From: Rusavskia elegans
Taxonomy: Eukaryota; Ascomycota; Lecanoromycetes; Teloschistales; Teloschistaceae
DNA: 64,000 nucleotides
Reading direction: 5' to 3'
Assembly (NCBI GenBank): GCA_011316305.1
Contig: SAUG01000120.1
Coordinates: 62,001-126,000 of the forward strand
In this document: one piece after another, positions 44,981 to 57,893 of the stretch
Layout: each line of letters opens with the position of its first letter
Numbering within the stretch: position 1 is the stretch's first letter
Notes under the pieces: generated by a model
The model's database searches: none
What the model saw: the letters and a program-made list of their open reading frames with translations, nothing else
What the model was told of the DNA's origin: nothing
Translations under genes and position numbers: made by a program

Positions 44981-47900
44981 TTACAAACCCACCCCTCCAC
45001 TCTTCTCCTTCGCATCCTCCTTCCCACGCGAAGCGATAACCCTTTCCCTTATCGTCTCTACCAAGTCGCTGATCGATTGAGAGGCAAAGACTTCAGCGAC
45101 GGTGATATTAACGTTTATTTCTGTGGAGGAGGTTTGTTAGCTTGGTTCTAGGGAAAGGAGGCAGGGGGAGGGAAGTTGAGGAAGGAGGTTTACAAAGGCG
45201 GAATTGAGGAGAGCAAGGGAGGAGGATGGAACGAGAGGAAGAGGAAGAGGGGGGGAGGGAGGAGAGAGATGAGAGTCGAAATTTCTAGGCCGATCCGAAG
45301 ACAGAAAAAGCCAGCGATGGAAAAAAAAGCTGGACGCAAGGATTGCAGATAGAAAAAAGAAGGGAAGCAGAAAACATAACACACCTCTCCAGACCCAATA
45401 CTGTACGCCCACCGCACTCAAACTATCCAATCCATACATCCCCAACGCAGTGCTCGCATCGAATGTCTCGGGCGCAAAACCCAGGGTACGTGATAAGAAG
45501 GCCCGGAAATCATTCATCAGAACAAGTCGCACTTCTTCCTGGATTCCTTTATCGTTTTCAGCCCGCGTGAGTATTTCCTTGATCTTTTCCTTCAAGGGTT
45601 TCTCCTTCTTCTCGGATGAAGATGAGTTCGAGGGCGGATTGTACGTGGCAAGGTGCGAGAACTCAGGACAGCTTCTCCAATATACCGGCCCATGATTACC
45701 ACCGCCTTCTCCACCAGATGTAGCAGCGTCATCCCACATATCCAATCCCGTGACCATGATTGCATCTTCGGGTAGGATTTCCTTGCCCGCGAGCTGCTGG
45801 CGGCTTTTGTAGAAGGCTGCTTCGAGAATCTTAGAGAGGTGGGCGGTGGTGAGGTGGGTGAGGCCGGAGCGGGTGAGGGTTAAGGAGGTGGTGGGGGTTG
45901 CGTGGGCGGAGAGGACGCCGATGTCGGCTGTTGGTCCGGGTCGTTAGTTGAGGATTGGGTTAGGAGTAGATAGGAGAAATGGGGGAAGGAGACCAAGGCA
46001 GGGGTCGGGGACAAATTCATATTGTGTGAGGTAAACACAGGAGGATTAAAGGAGGAAAGCAATGCAAGTGAAGAACAAGCATATGTGGAAAACAGCAGGC
46101 GGAAACGACGATTGCAAGAGCAGGAAGGAACATACTCATCGCACCCAACGCCACCGCAACCGCCGTTCTCCCCTCCCTTCTTCTATACGTCGCCAAAGCG
46201 TTCAGAAAAGTATTGCCCACGTTATAGCTACCCTGGTTTCGATTTCCCAAAACACTAGCAATACTCGAAAACAGCACAAAGAAATCCAGTCCATCGTTCT
46301 TCGTCTCTTGATGCAAGATCCAACTCGACTCGATCTTGACTTTCAGAGCACGATCCCACTCCTCCCCCGTCATGGACGCCATGGGTGCGTCGCCGAGGAT
46401 CATGGCCATGTTGATTACGCCTTTGATGGGTTCTTTGGCCCGGATGGCGGAGAGGATGGTGGTGATGGAACCTCGGTGACAGGCATCGGCTTTGAATACT
46501 TCTAGTCTAACGCCATGTTTGGAGTTCACATTATCATAGAGCGATTGTGCTTCTGGTGAAGAGATACCGGATCTAGATATCGCGTAGAGGGATGTAATGC
46601 CGTGGTCGACAAGCCAAGAAAACGTGTAGCGGCCTAGGCCTCCGAGACCGCCGATGATGATATACGCGCCTTGGGAAGTGAAGAGCCTGGTTGAAGGGCG
46701 GTAAATGGGGACATGGAGTATACCCTCGAGATCTTTGTGGAGGAGGACAACTGGGTCCTTAGATTTCAAGGCAGCTTCAAAAGCTGCTTTGTGGTATTTG
46801 AAGGGGAAGCATTGAGGTTTTGAGGAGACGAACCAGTTGCGTGGTTCTGGATCTTCCCAAAGCTTGGTCAATAGATGTAGACATGTTGTGATTTTTCTGC
46901 GAATGTTGACTGGGGTTTTATTAACGAGTATCTCTCCGGTATCTGACATCTCAATGAGGAAATTTGGGCGGTCATTGTCCTGGATGTTCTCGATCTCCAA
47001 AGTTTGGCAGACGGTAGAGAAAGCCGCACGAAGCACAGTACCCATGTTGACGAAGCGAAAATGGTCGGTTCTTTTGGCCCTGATGTGCGCCTCAAGGACA
47101 GCCATGGCAGTTGCAAGGGAAGCGAAGCGAGTTAGGTTATATGGAAGATTGTGAACTTCGACGCAAATGATCTGATTCCTTGGTACAATGACTGTATTGG
47201 CATGGGCTCCCTCAGTCCACCCAATAACTGACGAGTCGGATGGGACATCGGCGACTGCGGACGTTAAGACGCTCCCTGCAAAGAACGTCCCAAGCGCCAT
47301 TGTAGAACTCTTGCTTCTGTTGCGGAGCGCGGGCTCGTGAATCTCTGTTTGGCCATTGTTGGCTGCGACATCATCGCTATTGATGATTGATGCCTCTACC
47401 AAGACTTTTACTTCGGATCGACTCGTACTCAGGTGGTCAGCAGCAGGGTCATACGAAAGAACGACAGGCTCGTGGGTAGCAGCGAGAGCGAGGCTGTAGT
47501 CCCTGTCAACAATCGGAGAATTCACCTCACGAGGTAGGGTAATACCCGTAGCAGCACCGATGTCCTCATCAGGCAAATATCGAATGATTCGTGGCCCCAT
47601 CTCATCCATGTCTAGTCTTACCTCGTTTTCGCCCTGCATCATCGATGTATGCGCAATTTCAATACTCTTTACGAGCTTGGTTTCATTCATTTCGCTCTGA
47701 TTCAGACAGAGCCAGGAAACCTTTAGGGAAGGCTGCTCGGCTTGCAATGTACGTAGTAGAGTGCCAGCGATGTCAACGAATGGGCTTATTGAAGCATCTA
47801 GAGTGACCCAGAGGAGGCTGTCTGCTTGTTCCATAAGATGTCGTAGCCAGGGTATGAGTTCGTTGCCTGGCCTGGTTGCGATGATAGATTGTTCGAGGTC

Positions 47901-50900
47901 ATCGATGATAATAGCATCGAAACGTCCATCAGATGTGTTGAGGCTGGTGAATGCCCTGATCTCTTCTGATGCGAGAGTAATCTGCAAAGAGTTCTTGAGC
48001 TCGAAGTTGCTTTTACAGAAAATGATTCTTCGGCTTCTTGGCAACAAGGTAGATGGTTTGTTGTTCACTCGCCATAAGGTTCCTATCCTCTGGTCCCCGT
48101 CTGTAAGTTCACAAACGTAGTTGAGATGCTTGAAGAAGTTGTTGGCCGTGATATCCCCAACATCACGAACGCAAACCATACCAGCTGGCCGTAGATGTTC
48201 GTGTAGCCAGTCGATAGAAACGATTTTATCAATGAAGATCATATGAGCCTGCAAATTTCGACTGATCTCTCCAACATATTGCACCGAATCAACTGTGTCC
48301 GACTCTTCAACATCACCCACCACGAGCATGGAGCGAAACCTTCTCCTTTCTTCAGGTCTTGGAGCATTGAATGCTCTCAGGATACGCTTTCGAACATCTG
48401 TAGCAACGATGTTGATGAGGATGTCACTCATTGGCCATTTGTGAGTCAGTAGTTGTACGCAGTACTCAATACTCATATCCTCCTTTTTAGTGCATTTTGT
48501 GATGTCGGGCAAAGAAAGAAGCTTGAAGAAGAGAGAGCTTGCAGCAGGCTTAGAAGTTATCATCTCGGTGGCCGTGTATTGTGCGGCACCAGCTAGGAGT
48601 CCATGCGCGCCACCCAATACTTCAATTTCACTCAGTGCTCCGCCTGCAAGAGTCGATCGAGTATCAATGGCGAAGCTTAGGAGATCCGAGGGTCTCAAGC
48701 TGACCTCGATGTCAAGCACTGGGATCGAGGAGAGATAGTGTTTCACTGCGAGGTTCTGGCCTACCACCGACGTCGGTCCCAAGGATAGGACAGACGCTAG
48801 AGCTACAGGATCTATAGCATATTTCTGCCACCTATGCTGCACCATTGGGAGATCACCACTGATCTTACCACTGCTGATTTTGAGGTTTTTGACAACCTCG
48901 AACACATCTGGGTCCAGAGAGTGGGCTCTCCGAGCAAGTAGTGGATCATGATGTGTACTGCTTATATTACGGTCAGAAACTTCCGGCGGCTTAGAAGCCA
49001 ATTCAAGAGTGCCGGTTGAGCACAGTTGCCATCCAATGTTGACCTGGGGGGAGGTGCGAAAGATTTCGAAGGTCATTCGCGACAGACCATCTTGCAGTTT
49101 ACTAATAAATTGGACCCCAAATTCTCTTTGTTCACTTCTTGCAGAAGCCGAAAGCTGTAGACTCCCAGGGAATTTGACATTGGCCAGTCTGACTATTGGT
49201 TTGTCTTGGTCAATAGGCATCAAAATCTGGCGAGCAGCTTCTGTTGCCATGAGGACACATATTGCAGGGGAAAGCCCTTGTATTTGTCCATTCTATACAT
49301 TATACATTAGAACTTCAGTACTTAGGAAGCGCTAGAGGTAACTTACTTTTAGCTCTTCCAGCCAACCGATGTCGGTGGGACTGAATTGATTACGCCAGCA
49401 TGCACGAGATGGTATATCATCGACATATTGAGAGCCCAATAGCTCATGACGAGGGAACTGTCGATTTCTCAAATTTCGACTAACCCTCGATTCCGACCAG
49501 AAAGAAGTCGTATGGTTCCATTGATAGCATGGTAAGTCAGTGAGTATACTACCCGACTCACAATTAGTTGATTCCCCCAATTCGGCGTTGATTGCAGCCG
49601 TACGAAGTGTTATCCCAGCTGCAATCATCTCGCCAGCGCTTCGGAGAATCGATTCAAAATCGTCCGTGTCACGCTTGCAAGTCCCAATGTGTGGGACCTC
49701 GTTTTTGTGGTGGCTACGGAGAATTTCTTGGGTTGGGCTTTTTAGCACTGGATGAGGGCCCACTTCCAATATGCAGTCAAGATCTTGATACTTGTCAAGG
49801 TACCTGTTGATAGCAGCTGCATATTGTACGGTCGAAGTCATGTTTTCAGCCCAGTATGAAGGAGTAAGATCATGTTTCTCAATTATGCGTCCAGTCACAG
49901 AGGAGAACATGATACATTCGGATGCATCTTGCGTGGAAACGACCTGGGCCTCTTGAAGATACTTCTCATAGCGACAAGATAGGGGCAGCATGTGGTGTGA
50001 GTGATATGCTTTTACCAGGTTAGTGATCTCGTATCATCAGCATGGGTGAGGACGTACCTTTATCTACTTTCAACCGCCTACAAAAGCCCCCGCGCTTTTT
50101 GCATAACCCCATGACTGCCTCAATAGCATCGCAATCGCCAGATAGAGTTCGGCTTTGTTCTGAATTTACGGCTGCTAGCTGCACGCGGCCGTTATGATCT
50201 TCCAGGATGGAGTTACACTCATCTTCACCCATATCAACAGCACACATGGAGCCCTGGGATCCCGTTGTAGGTGAAAGCTGCGAAGAGCTGGCGAGGACAA
50301 ACCCGCGGTAATACGCAATGATGATTGCGTCCCTTAGGGAGATCATTCCAGCAGCAAAGGCGGCACCGATCTCCCCAGACGAGTGGCCGACGGTGGCAGT
50401 GATTGGAATGCCCCACGATTTCAGCAACACCACAAGGCCTATTTGCAAAGCGGTGCACAGTGGCTGGGAATACTGGGCTTCATCGATGTTAGATTGATCT
50501 CTGTTCTTGAATAGCTCATCAAGGATCGACCAGGCCGGTGGGTGAGAGAGCTCTTGCAGGACATGATCACACTCGAGGAGCGTAGACCGAAACGAGGGAC
50601 ATTGATCAGGCAAGGAGCAGCCCATCCTAGGCCTATCTTCTAGATTAGCTTCTTGCTTCGATGTGAACGGAGTAGACCTACCATTGTGCTCCCTGACCGG
50701 TGAACACAACCAAGAGTCGTCGAGCCGCGTTACTAGTTTTCGCCACAACCGCATGATCGGAGCGTAGTCGATCAAGCAGTGAGCAGTGAGTCGATGCTAC
50801 GACAAATTGTGAGTATCGTAGATTGGATCTGTGCGCGAGCAGGGTACGAGCCAAGTCCCTCAAATTGGGTTTCCGATTTTCAATATATGCAACATATGAC

Positions 50901-52394
50901 CTGGTCAAAGATCGCAATGATGTTCCATCGGCTGCAGATACTCTGAAGAGCCAGGGTCTTTCTGAGGCTGGCATTTGGCTTGGCCGATGCGTAAACGACT
51001 CCAGAACGGCATGACCATTGGTGCCCCCTGCACCAAATGTGTTTATTGCCGCTCTGGGTCTGCAATTTGATTTCGAGAAGGGCTCTGGCCAGGGCAAGAC
51101 TTGCTTGGGGATCGTAATATTGGTATTTGTTAGGTCGATAGCTGGATTAAGGGTATCGAAGTGCAACTGGCCAGGAATCTGCTGGTGCTCGAGGCACAGA
51201 ACGGTTTTGATGAGTCCTACCAAAGCTGAAGCAGCTTCGCAGTGACCAACATTACCCTTGACAGAACCGACAACTAAAGGGTTTCGGATGTAGGTTTCCT
51301 GCACGGCCTGGAGTTCCAGAGGATCACCGGCTGGGGTGCCCGTGCCCTATAGAGGATCAGTACCCGATGGGCTTGAGACCACCCAGAGGGTATGAACACA
51401 CACATGTGCTTCCAGGTATTGTATCGAGTGGCTGTCGATTTCTAGCTCATGATACAGGCTGCACATGTTCTCCGCTTGGGCTTCAGCAGAGGGCAGTGTT
51501 ATTCCCTGGGTACGACCATCTTGGTTCAAGCGAGTGCCCTTGATTACGGCACGGACTGGTACTTCCATGGACAAAGCATATTCCAGCGGCGCCAGGAGTA
51601 CGCAACAGATACCCTCTCCCCTACCATAGCCATCACCGCTCGCATCGAAGCTCCGACATCTGCCACTGGCGCCCAAGAAGCCTAGTTCCGTCATGGTAAT
51701 GAACGACTCCACGTTGAAGATCAAGTTGGCACCGCACACCAGAGCCATTGGAGAATCGCCGTGTTGCAAGGTTCGGACGGCTTGATGCAGAGCTGCCATT
51801 GACGACGAACAGGCAGTATCAACCGTAACACTCGGGCCGGAGAGATCGTAGAAATAGCTCAATCTGTTGGAAGCCATACATCCAGCAGTGCCTGTGACGA
51901 TGTATTTGGGGGTTGTATTGGGGTCTCGAGCCAAGACGGTATGGTAATCGCTCCCTTCGATACCTAGATGGCCGTCAGTCAGTGCCTGGTGCGATCGAGC
52001 GAAGATATGACGTGCCAGTGAAGACCGCGGTGTTGGTGCCAGTAAATCGTTCCAACGGTATGCCAGCATTCTCAATGGCCTCATATGAGACCTCCAACAG
52101 CATGCGTTGCTGAGGATCCATGGAAGCCGCCTCTGTTGGGGTGACGTGGAAGAAGGCATTGTCGAATTTGTCGACTACGTCGTCATCTAGCATGTATGCA
52201 TGGTCAACATTGGTGAGCCCTTTCAAAGAGGCGCCTTCTGGATGGTAATAGCCATCGATATTGAAGCGGGTGATGCGACGTTGTACGTCCTTGCTTTTGA
52301 GAAGAGTGTCCCAGAGCTCGGAAGGTGAATTGGAGCCAGCTAGACGGCATGCCATGCCGACAATGGCAATGTCCGGTATAGTTGGCGGCTCCAT
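44981..52394 (-). CDS. Highly reducing polyketide synthase with degenerate DH and ER domains
   Basis: An iterative type I PKS of roughly 2,200 residues. KS: DTACSSSMAALH (active Cys), GNVGHCEAASALVG (His). AT: FTGQGAQW and GHSSGEIGAAFAAG. DH region: the family HKINGQ...AGY segment is replaced by ELK, then after an intron NGQIQGLSPAICV, so the catalytic His is lost; the second-half Asp is also absent (AIDPVALASVLSLG). A long middle region has HKWPMSDILI (pseudo-KR type). An ER-like stretch lacks the glycine-rich NADPH loop. KR: IIIGGLGGLGRYTF, then LFSSIASVLGNRNQGSYNVGN, with Tyr and Asn present. ACP: GMYGLDSLSAV. No methyltransferase or releasing domain is seen. The start is ATG 52394; the preceding GTG is not used. 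About seven introns, one of 264 nt inside the ACP (45121-45384). Product inferred: a polyketide keeping beta-hydroxyls, if KS, AT, KR and ACP work. No tailoring cluster is obvious. Confidence 0.88.
45130..45310. repeat. Homopurine tract inside PKS intron
   Basis: The plus strand is nearly all A/G (gagga, ggaagag, gggggga runs); the sense (minus) strand is thus polypyrimidine, ending in the intron's 3' splice site at 45121. Such mirror-type tracts can adopt triplex DNA. It also works as an unusually long polypyrimidine tract. Confidence 0.7.
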
Positions 52395-53759
52395 GCTCAC
52401 AAGACCTGGTGTAGAGAATTGTGTTGCAGAACTGATTGGTGGAAACGAGAAATTGAAGGTCCGAGAACGGCGTGCTATGTGACATCATCCAACGCGATGG
52501 GAGGTTTCGAATGAAAAGTCCATATGCTCCAGCAAGAGGACATGAAGGAGGTTTTGTGCCTGCAATGTTGCTTGCTAGGCACAGGAGGCATGGTGAGTCT
52601 CAACATAAAGTAATATAATATCTAGCGGCGCGCAAGCCAAGCCAATGAATGAGAATCGCGTTGAGTTACTCTGCAAAAAAGACGTCAGGCTTTGTAGTAA
52701 GATAAACTTGCATCACACAGTCTTGGCAACTATCGTCATCTCAAAGGTGGCGGCTTCTGATTCGTCGAATTGCTGCTCATCCGGCTGCTTTTGCCGGATA
52801 TAGGGCTAGGGCTCGCTGTGGCAACCCTAACCACTAGCAGTCGAGGTCACGTGGTGGGCAGACGACAATCCTGAAGTCTTCAATGCTTTCTGCAAAGTCT
52901 CAATAGTGTAAGAGGAATCCTTGTACCCAAAGAGCCGCCTGGGATAAATCACGAGAATACAGATCTTTGAGTGGCTGACCCCCTATTTCTCCACCTTTTT
53001 GCCAACGATGCTGTCACGATTGCACGAATCTCTATTCCCAGGAAATCTCTGTTGAAATACCTCCTTGCTCGGAGACTGTCGTTCTGCGACGTCCTTGTGT
53101 GTGGGACATCTGCAATTATTCGGTTCTTTGTCTTTTCGTCTGTCAGCATCTGTGGAGCTACAATCTTAATCCTGGATTCGTCCCGGGTCTCTCGCACCTC
53201 AATAGCACTTGGCGGAACTTACTGTAGTCTCTTTTCGTGTACGTTACTGGGTTGCACCTCTGCGTACTCTTTCCGCGCTACCAGCTGCCTGAACAGGTTC
53301 TCCTATCTTGGTTTTTTGTGTCAATCAAGAGTCACTTTCATCCCAAGTAGCAGCCACACAGAGCAACCGTTAGATCGATTTCCTTTATCGAGGTAACCGC
53401 TTTTGTACGGCCCTCATCACCATCACTCCATGACAAAATCTGGCGTGATATGACATGAATGAGTCTGTTGTAACAGTAGCGAAGAGAAAACATGCAGAAG
53501 GAACATGCATTTGAGCAGTCGATGGGGTACGTTCATGTGCTCTTCATGACGACATACACCAAAGTCAACAGAATGGTATTCACTGCAGTAAGTTCAACGT
53601 CACTTGCGTCTTTATTTACGGATACCCCACTTCATTTCAACTCCATCAACGTCTCTCTTGCTCCTCTGCACCGATTGACCACTTGTCTGTATTTTTCGCT
53701 TCGGCTGTATCGCCGTTGCAACGTCCACTTTACCGCTCGTCACTCTACAAAACCCCAAC
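52395..53759. other. Intergenic / PKS promoter, no gene recognised
   Basis: 1.36 kb between divergent PKS and BTB genes. TAGGGCTAGGGC near 52800 is telomere-like but not a true repeat. No coding support. Confidence 0.45.
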
Positions 53760-54494
53760 ATGGTGACCGCAAAGGATAAGGATAGCAATGACCGCGGCGT
53801 TGCCAATTCCAAACGTCTCCTACTGTGAGTCATTAAAACTACAGACCTCTGGACAGATGGTTGACGAAAACCCAGACTCCAAGACACTGGAGTCGTCACC
53901 GTGCGTGTCGGCAGGGGCAAGAACGCTGAGTCTTGGACTATCCACAGAGGCCTCCTCATTTATCACTCGCCCTTCTTCGCTGCAGCCTTGAATGGATCCT
54001 TCAGGGAGTCTACAACCAATACTGTCGAATTCATCGAGGATGATCCGGGCGCTTTCACGGATTTCGTCCTGTGGCTTTACAGCGGTAAACTCGAGACCGA
54101 ACACAACAGACTCTTTGGCAACAGACTCTTTGGCAATGCCTGTCTCGCGTGGGCTTTGGGCGACAAGCTTCAATGTCCCGCGTTCCAGGATCGCGTGATG
54201 TGTCATTTACTTGTTCAATACAAGAAGGAGTTTTTCGACGAAGATACAATGCGGCTGATATATAACGTCAGTCCGCCGGGGTCGAAGCTCCGAAGTTTCG
54301 CCGTGGACCAAGTCTGTTGGGACCGATCGATAGACATGCAAACGATTGAAGCCGCAGCAGTCGTTTCTGTGGAGGATTTCAACAAGGATCTCTTGGAGCG
54401 CTTGTTGCCGTATGATAACGAAGCTGAGGACCCTCATCTTCAAGGCTCTCGTTATATGAAAGTGCTGGACTATGAAACCTGCAAATTGCATTAG
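53760..54494 (+). CDS. BTB/POZ domain protein
   Basis: A 227-residue protein from two exons (53760-53824, 53876-54494); the 51-nt intron joins NSKRLL to LLQDTGVVTVRVG. The BTB fold follows with AESWTIHRGLLIYHSPFFAAAL, split around residues 40-60, then FIEDDPGAFTDFVLWLYSG and LAWALGDKLQCPAFQDRVM, a typical short fungal BTB protein. Such proteins dimerise and often act as cullin-3 adaptors, but no second domain is present here. A 15-bp direct repeat (about 54104-54133) duplicates NRLFG in frame. It is divergent from the PKS; no functional link is evident. Confidence 0.84.
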
Positions 54495-55891
54495 ACATTG
54501 ATCCACTCCGCATACCTCCTTCTGCTGGTAAGTTCCCTCGGCCCTAGCACCAGCTGATAGTTTTCCCTAACTACCTTAGCTTCTTCCCATCAAAGTGGCA
54601 GCTGCACAGCAAAACCCCGAGCAGTCCTAAGAATGCTATAAACTTCACCCACGGGTCGTTTGGCGCATAGCCCTTATTGCGATTGGTTCATGACATGGCG
54701 TGACAAGCCTGATAGCACAAGATACAAAAGCATTCTAGCAGACGAATAGACAGCAGGTATTGAGACCTAAACCAAGCGAGTTCTCGAAAACAAAATACTG
54801 CCGACCAGGGACACCAACCGTACTTGTAGGCCCACGGACGACAGGATACAGCACGCCATTCACCTTATCAGTTCCAATGACCACGTCATGACTGTTCCCA
54901 TGCGTGACGCTATCGTCTTTATGACAGTGAAGAAAGTGATATCATCATGGTCCCAGTAGAAGCACCATCGTCTAAACCCTTTGAACCTTGATGCCATACC
55001 AACCATCCTGATAGTTGAGCCGGATACCACAGCCCACGAGTCCAAACCCCGGTTGCCGATCGCTGCCGCAGCTATCTAATATATACTGGAAGGGTAGGAA
55101 CGATGAGCGCCATTGAAGATGGTTTCGATAAATCAAGTAAATTGTTCTAGACGTTTTCTAGACGGGTATTGAGTGTACTTAGAATCGATGGCATACGTTT
55201 CTACGATGGCAAGACTACACTACACCGATTATAGTAACAGAAGTGTTATACTGTACTTGAATCTTGTGTTCAGCTGTGATATCAATGGACATTGACTATC
55301 TACCCCGGGACATTGAAAGAGTCGCGCCCCTCGAATACTTATACTTTTCCCAGTTGAAATAGCACCTCCCAAACGCGATGACAGCTCTCCGCGACTATTA
55401 TCGATGAGAGAGTCATGTATATGGGATATAACACTAGCTTGTCTCCATCAGAGACCGCATAGCCTTGTTGGCTGCATCAGACTTAAGACAACATCAAGGC
55501 TACTTCAGCTGAATTAGATTTACCGACTTTGGTATATCAAACGATCTATCGCAAAGGCTAACAATCATGGTTTTTACTCAACGCCTGCTCAACGTCTACC
55601 GCAACGTAGGACACTCGCAAAATCCCGTGAAGTCAGTCACCCTTTGACCTTGTGCTATATTCTCCGGCGAGAGCGGCGCCACGTGTGGACCGTCCGATTT
55701 TGGCTCGTCGTTCGAGCTCTGACTTTGGGGTCTCGAGCGTTGTTTGATCAATTCAATTTTGGCAATACAGGCCGGCATCTTGAAGCGTTGAAGGGGATGT
55801 GGTTTCGTCGATCGTACTTCCTGAGTGGAGTTTCGCAGCCGGAGTAGCGTCTTCCAAGATCGATCATCAGTAGGCATTGATCAGGGGATCA
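54495..55891. other. Convergent intergenic region, no gene recognised
   Basis: 1.4 kb between the 3' ends of the BTB and HET genes. Low coding potential in all frames. Confidence 0.45.
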
Positions 55892-57893
55892 TCAACAAAG
55901 ACGGATCGTTTGCCACTCCGTATCCTCATCCACAGCTTCGCCATCCATTATACCATGAACGTAGCACCGCCCAACAAACTGATAGCTGGGAAAATGTTGT
56001 TGTCCATTCTCGATAGCGGAGTCATGAAGTGGACGGAGAAGTAAAGGACATTTGCTTCCTTTCACGACGAACAAACAATCGCCTTCCCTTGTGCTAGGCC
56101 GTCCAGATCCCAATCGTCCATGGCTCGTCATGTATAAGCGCTGCCGTTTTCGTATAAGAAAATCGGTTAACGACAGTCGAGCCTCAGCAGGTGTATCATT
56201 TGGCCGGCGTTTGTTAGAGCTGATGAATTCCTTCCACTCTATGACAATCTTCATGAAATCAGGAGAGATCCTCTGGAAGCAATGTTCTTCCATGTCTATA
56301 TAGTGGTCTCTCATCAGCACTTTAAGGATGGTGTTGATACCGTCTTCGAGGTCTCGGTGTCCATTCGCTCTCATCCACTTGACCACGTGGTCAACTGGGT
56401 CAATGACGGTCTCCTCAATAACGGTATTGACACTGGTTATCGTACCCGCCGTTGTGGCTTCTATAATTAAAGTATTGTCATCTTCACAGGGGTTTTGAAA
56501 TGGCTGAGAACATCCTCGTGCTGCGTTGAATAGCACAAACCCTTCTCCAAAGAGCTCGTTCTCTCCCTGCTCGCTCCAGTCAATGCACCACGACGGAAGA
56601 TGATGTTGATTTTCCGCATCAAGGCCAATGGCCCACCCCACGTATTCCATGCCACCGTGGGCTCTGAACACGGCCTTGGTAGCTGTAGAATAGAGGGATG
56701 AAACCGGTTTTCCATAGTCGACCTTCAAATCCGAAGGGGAGTCTTCCATCAGGCCACGAAAGCCGTAAATGTAGTCATGAGGATCGGTAGCTTCACGCGA
56801 GCAGAAAACCTGATATGCTATTGCCAAATTGAAGGCTCCATCGTTGTGGAGTCTCAGGACCCCTTGTCAGCTTATCTAAAGATTTCCAAGCATCGCCGTA
56901 TCGTAGTAGACCACGATCCCCAAAGACAGTGTCATTCCACTGATAACAGCAGCCGATAGTATGTTTTCTGTAGTAAACTCCAAGACTGTCGCAAGAGGAA
57001 AGCGACATCTTATGGTGACTGATATGCAACAACGTGTTCGCTTGTGCTGTTGACGACAGCACCACTTCCTGGACAACCCACACGCGTTTCCACCATGGCT
57101 GGGTCAAGATACCAAGAAGCATTGCCATACACTTACACCAAAACTCATCCATTTCCAACTCTATATCTCCGGCTGTGGACCTGAACAATGGTAATTCATA
57201 GGCGTGTTTATTCTCGGCGAAGAGTTGCAATATCTCCATGGCACCCTTTACATCCGCGTCCGCATCACTGCTCTCAGCAGAAGCCAAAGGTGTAGGTCTG
57301 GCCGTGATCCTGCCTTCGATACGAAATGTCCTGGGTTCAGCAAGTCCCTCGGGTGTCACAAGATCAGGATCATGCCGAGTGTCAAAGGGATGATTCTGAC
57401 GTAAATCATCACGTATCTCCTCCGTCGTACCAATCCAAACATGCAATCTGAGACCACGGCGATAAACGTCCCCCATGATATTCACCTGGGATGCGCGCTC
57501 ATCGCCATCGGCCTGATTGATGCACACAGCGTCCGCCCACAGAACTCCGCTCGCTTCCGGATCCCAACACGGTGTTGTCTCATCACCTTTGGAGGCATTA
57601 TCGCTGCTGCTCTCGTATTTATCCTCAGAGAAGGGACGCTGTTGTCGACGAAGGAATCGGAGAGCATTGTAGAGGCTCCTCGTCACCTTCAAGGCAGCTC
57701 CATCGACCAAGACCGTATGGTCTCGAACCGGCGCGCCCCAGGCATAAGACAAAGTTTCATACTCCGGATCATCGTCCAGCGACACGGTTTGCAGACTGCA
57801 GCTTATAGGATCCTTAAAGGCGCCAGGGTGGATCGTACAGATGCGGATCTGCTTGCGATTCGGGTCCAGCTTATCGTACACGTAGGTGGCCAT
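55892..57893 (-). CDS. HET-domain protein (heterokaryon-incompatibility family)
   Basis: The HET domain is a TIR-like cell-death module of fungal non-self recognition. Landmarks: YETLSYAWGAP, LYNALRFLRR, LWADAVCINQADGDERASQV, MGDVYRRGLRLHVWIG, then WWKRVWVVQEVVL, CSREATDPHDYIYGFRGLM and a C-terminal YQFVGRCYVHGIMDGE. Two long frames overlap at 56793-56827 with no good donor/acceptor pair between them. The second frame would be entered from the first if the G4 run at 56860-56863 (CCCC on plus) had three bases: DKLTR would then continue as VLRLHNDGAFNLAIAY. The gene is either disabled by a one-base insertion, wrongly sequenced at the homopolymer, or has an intron I cannot see. Stop at 55892. 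Confidence 0.8.
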
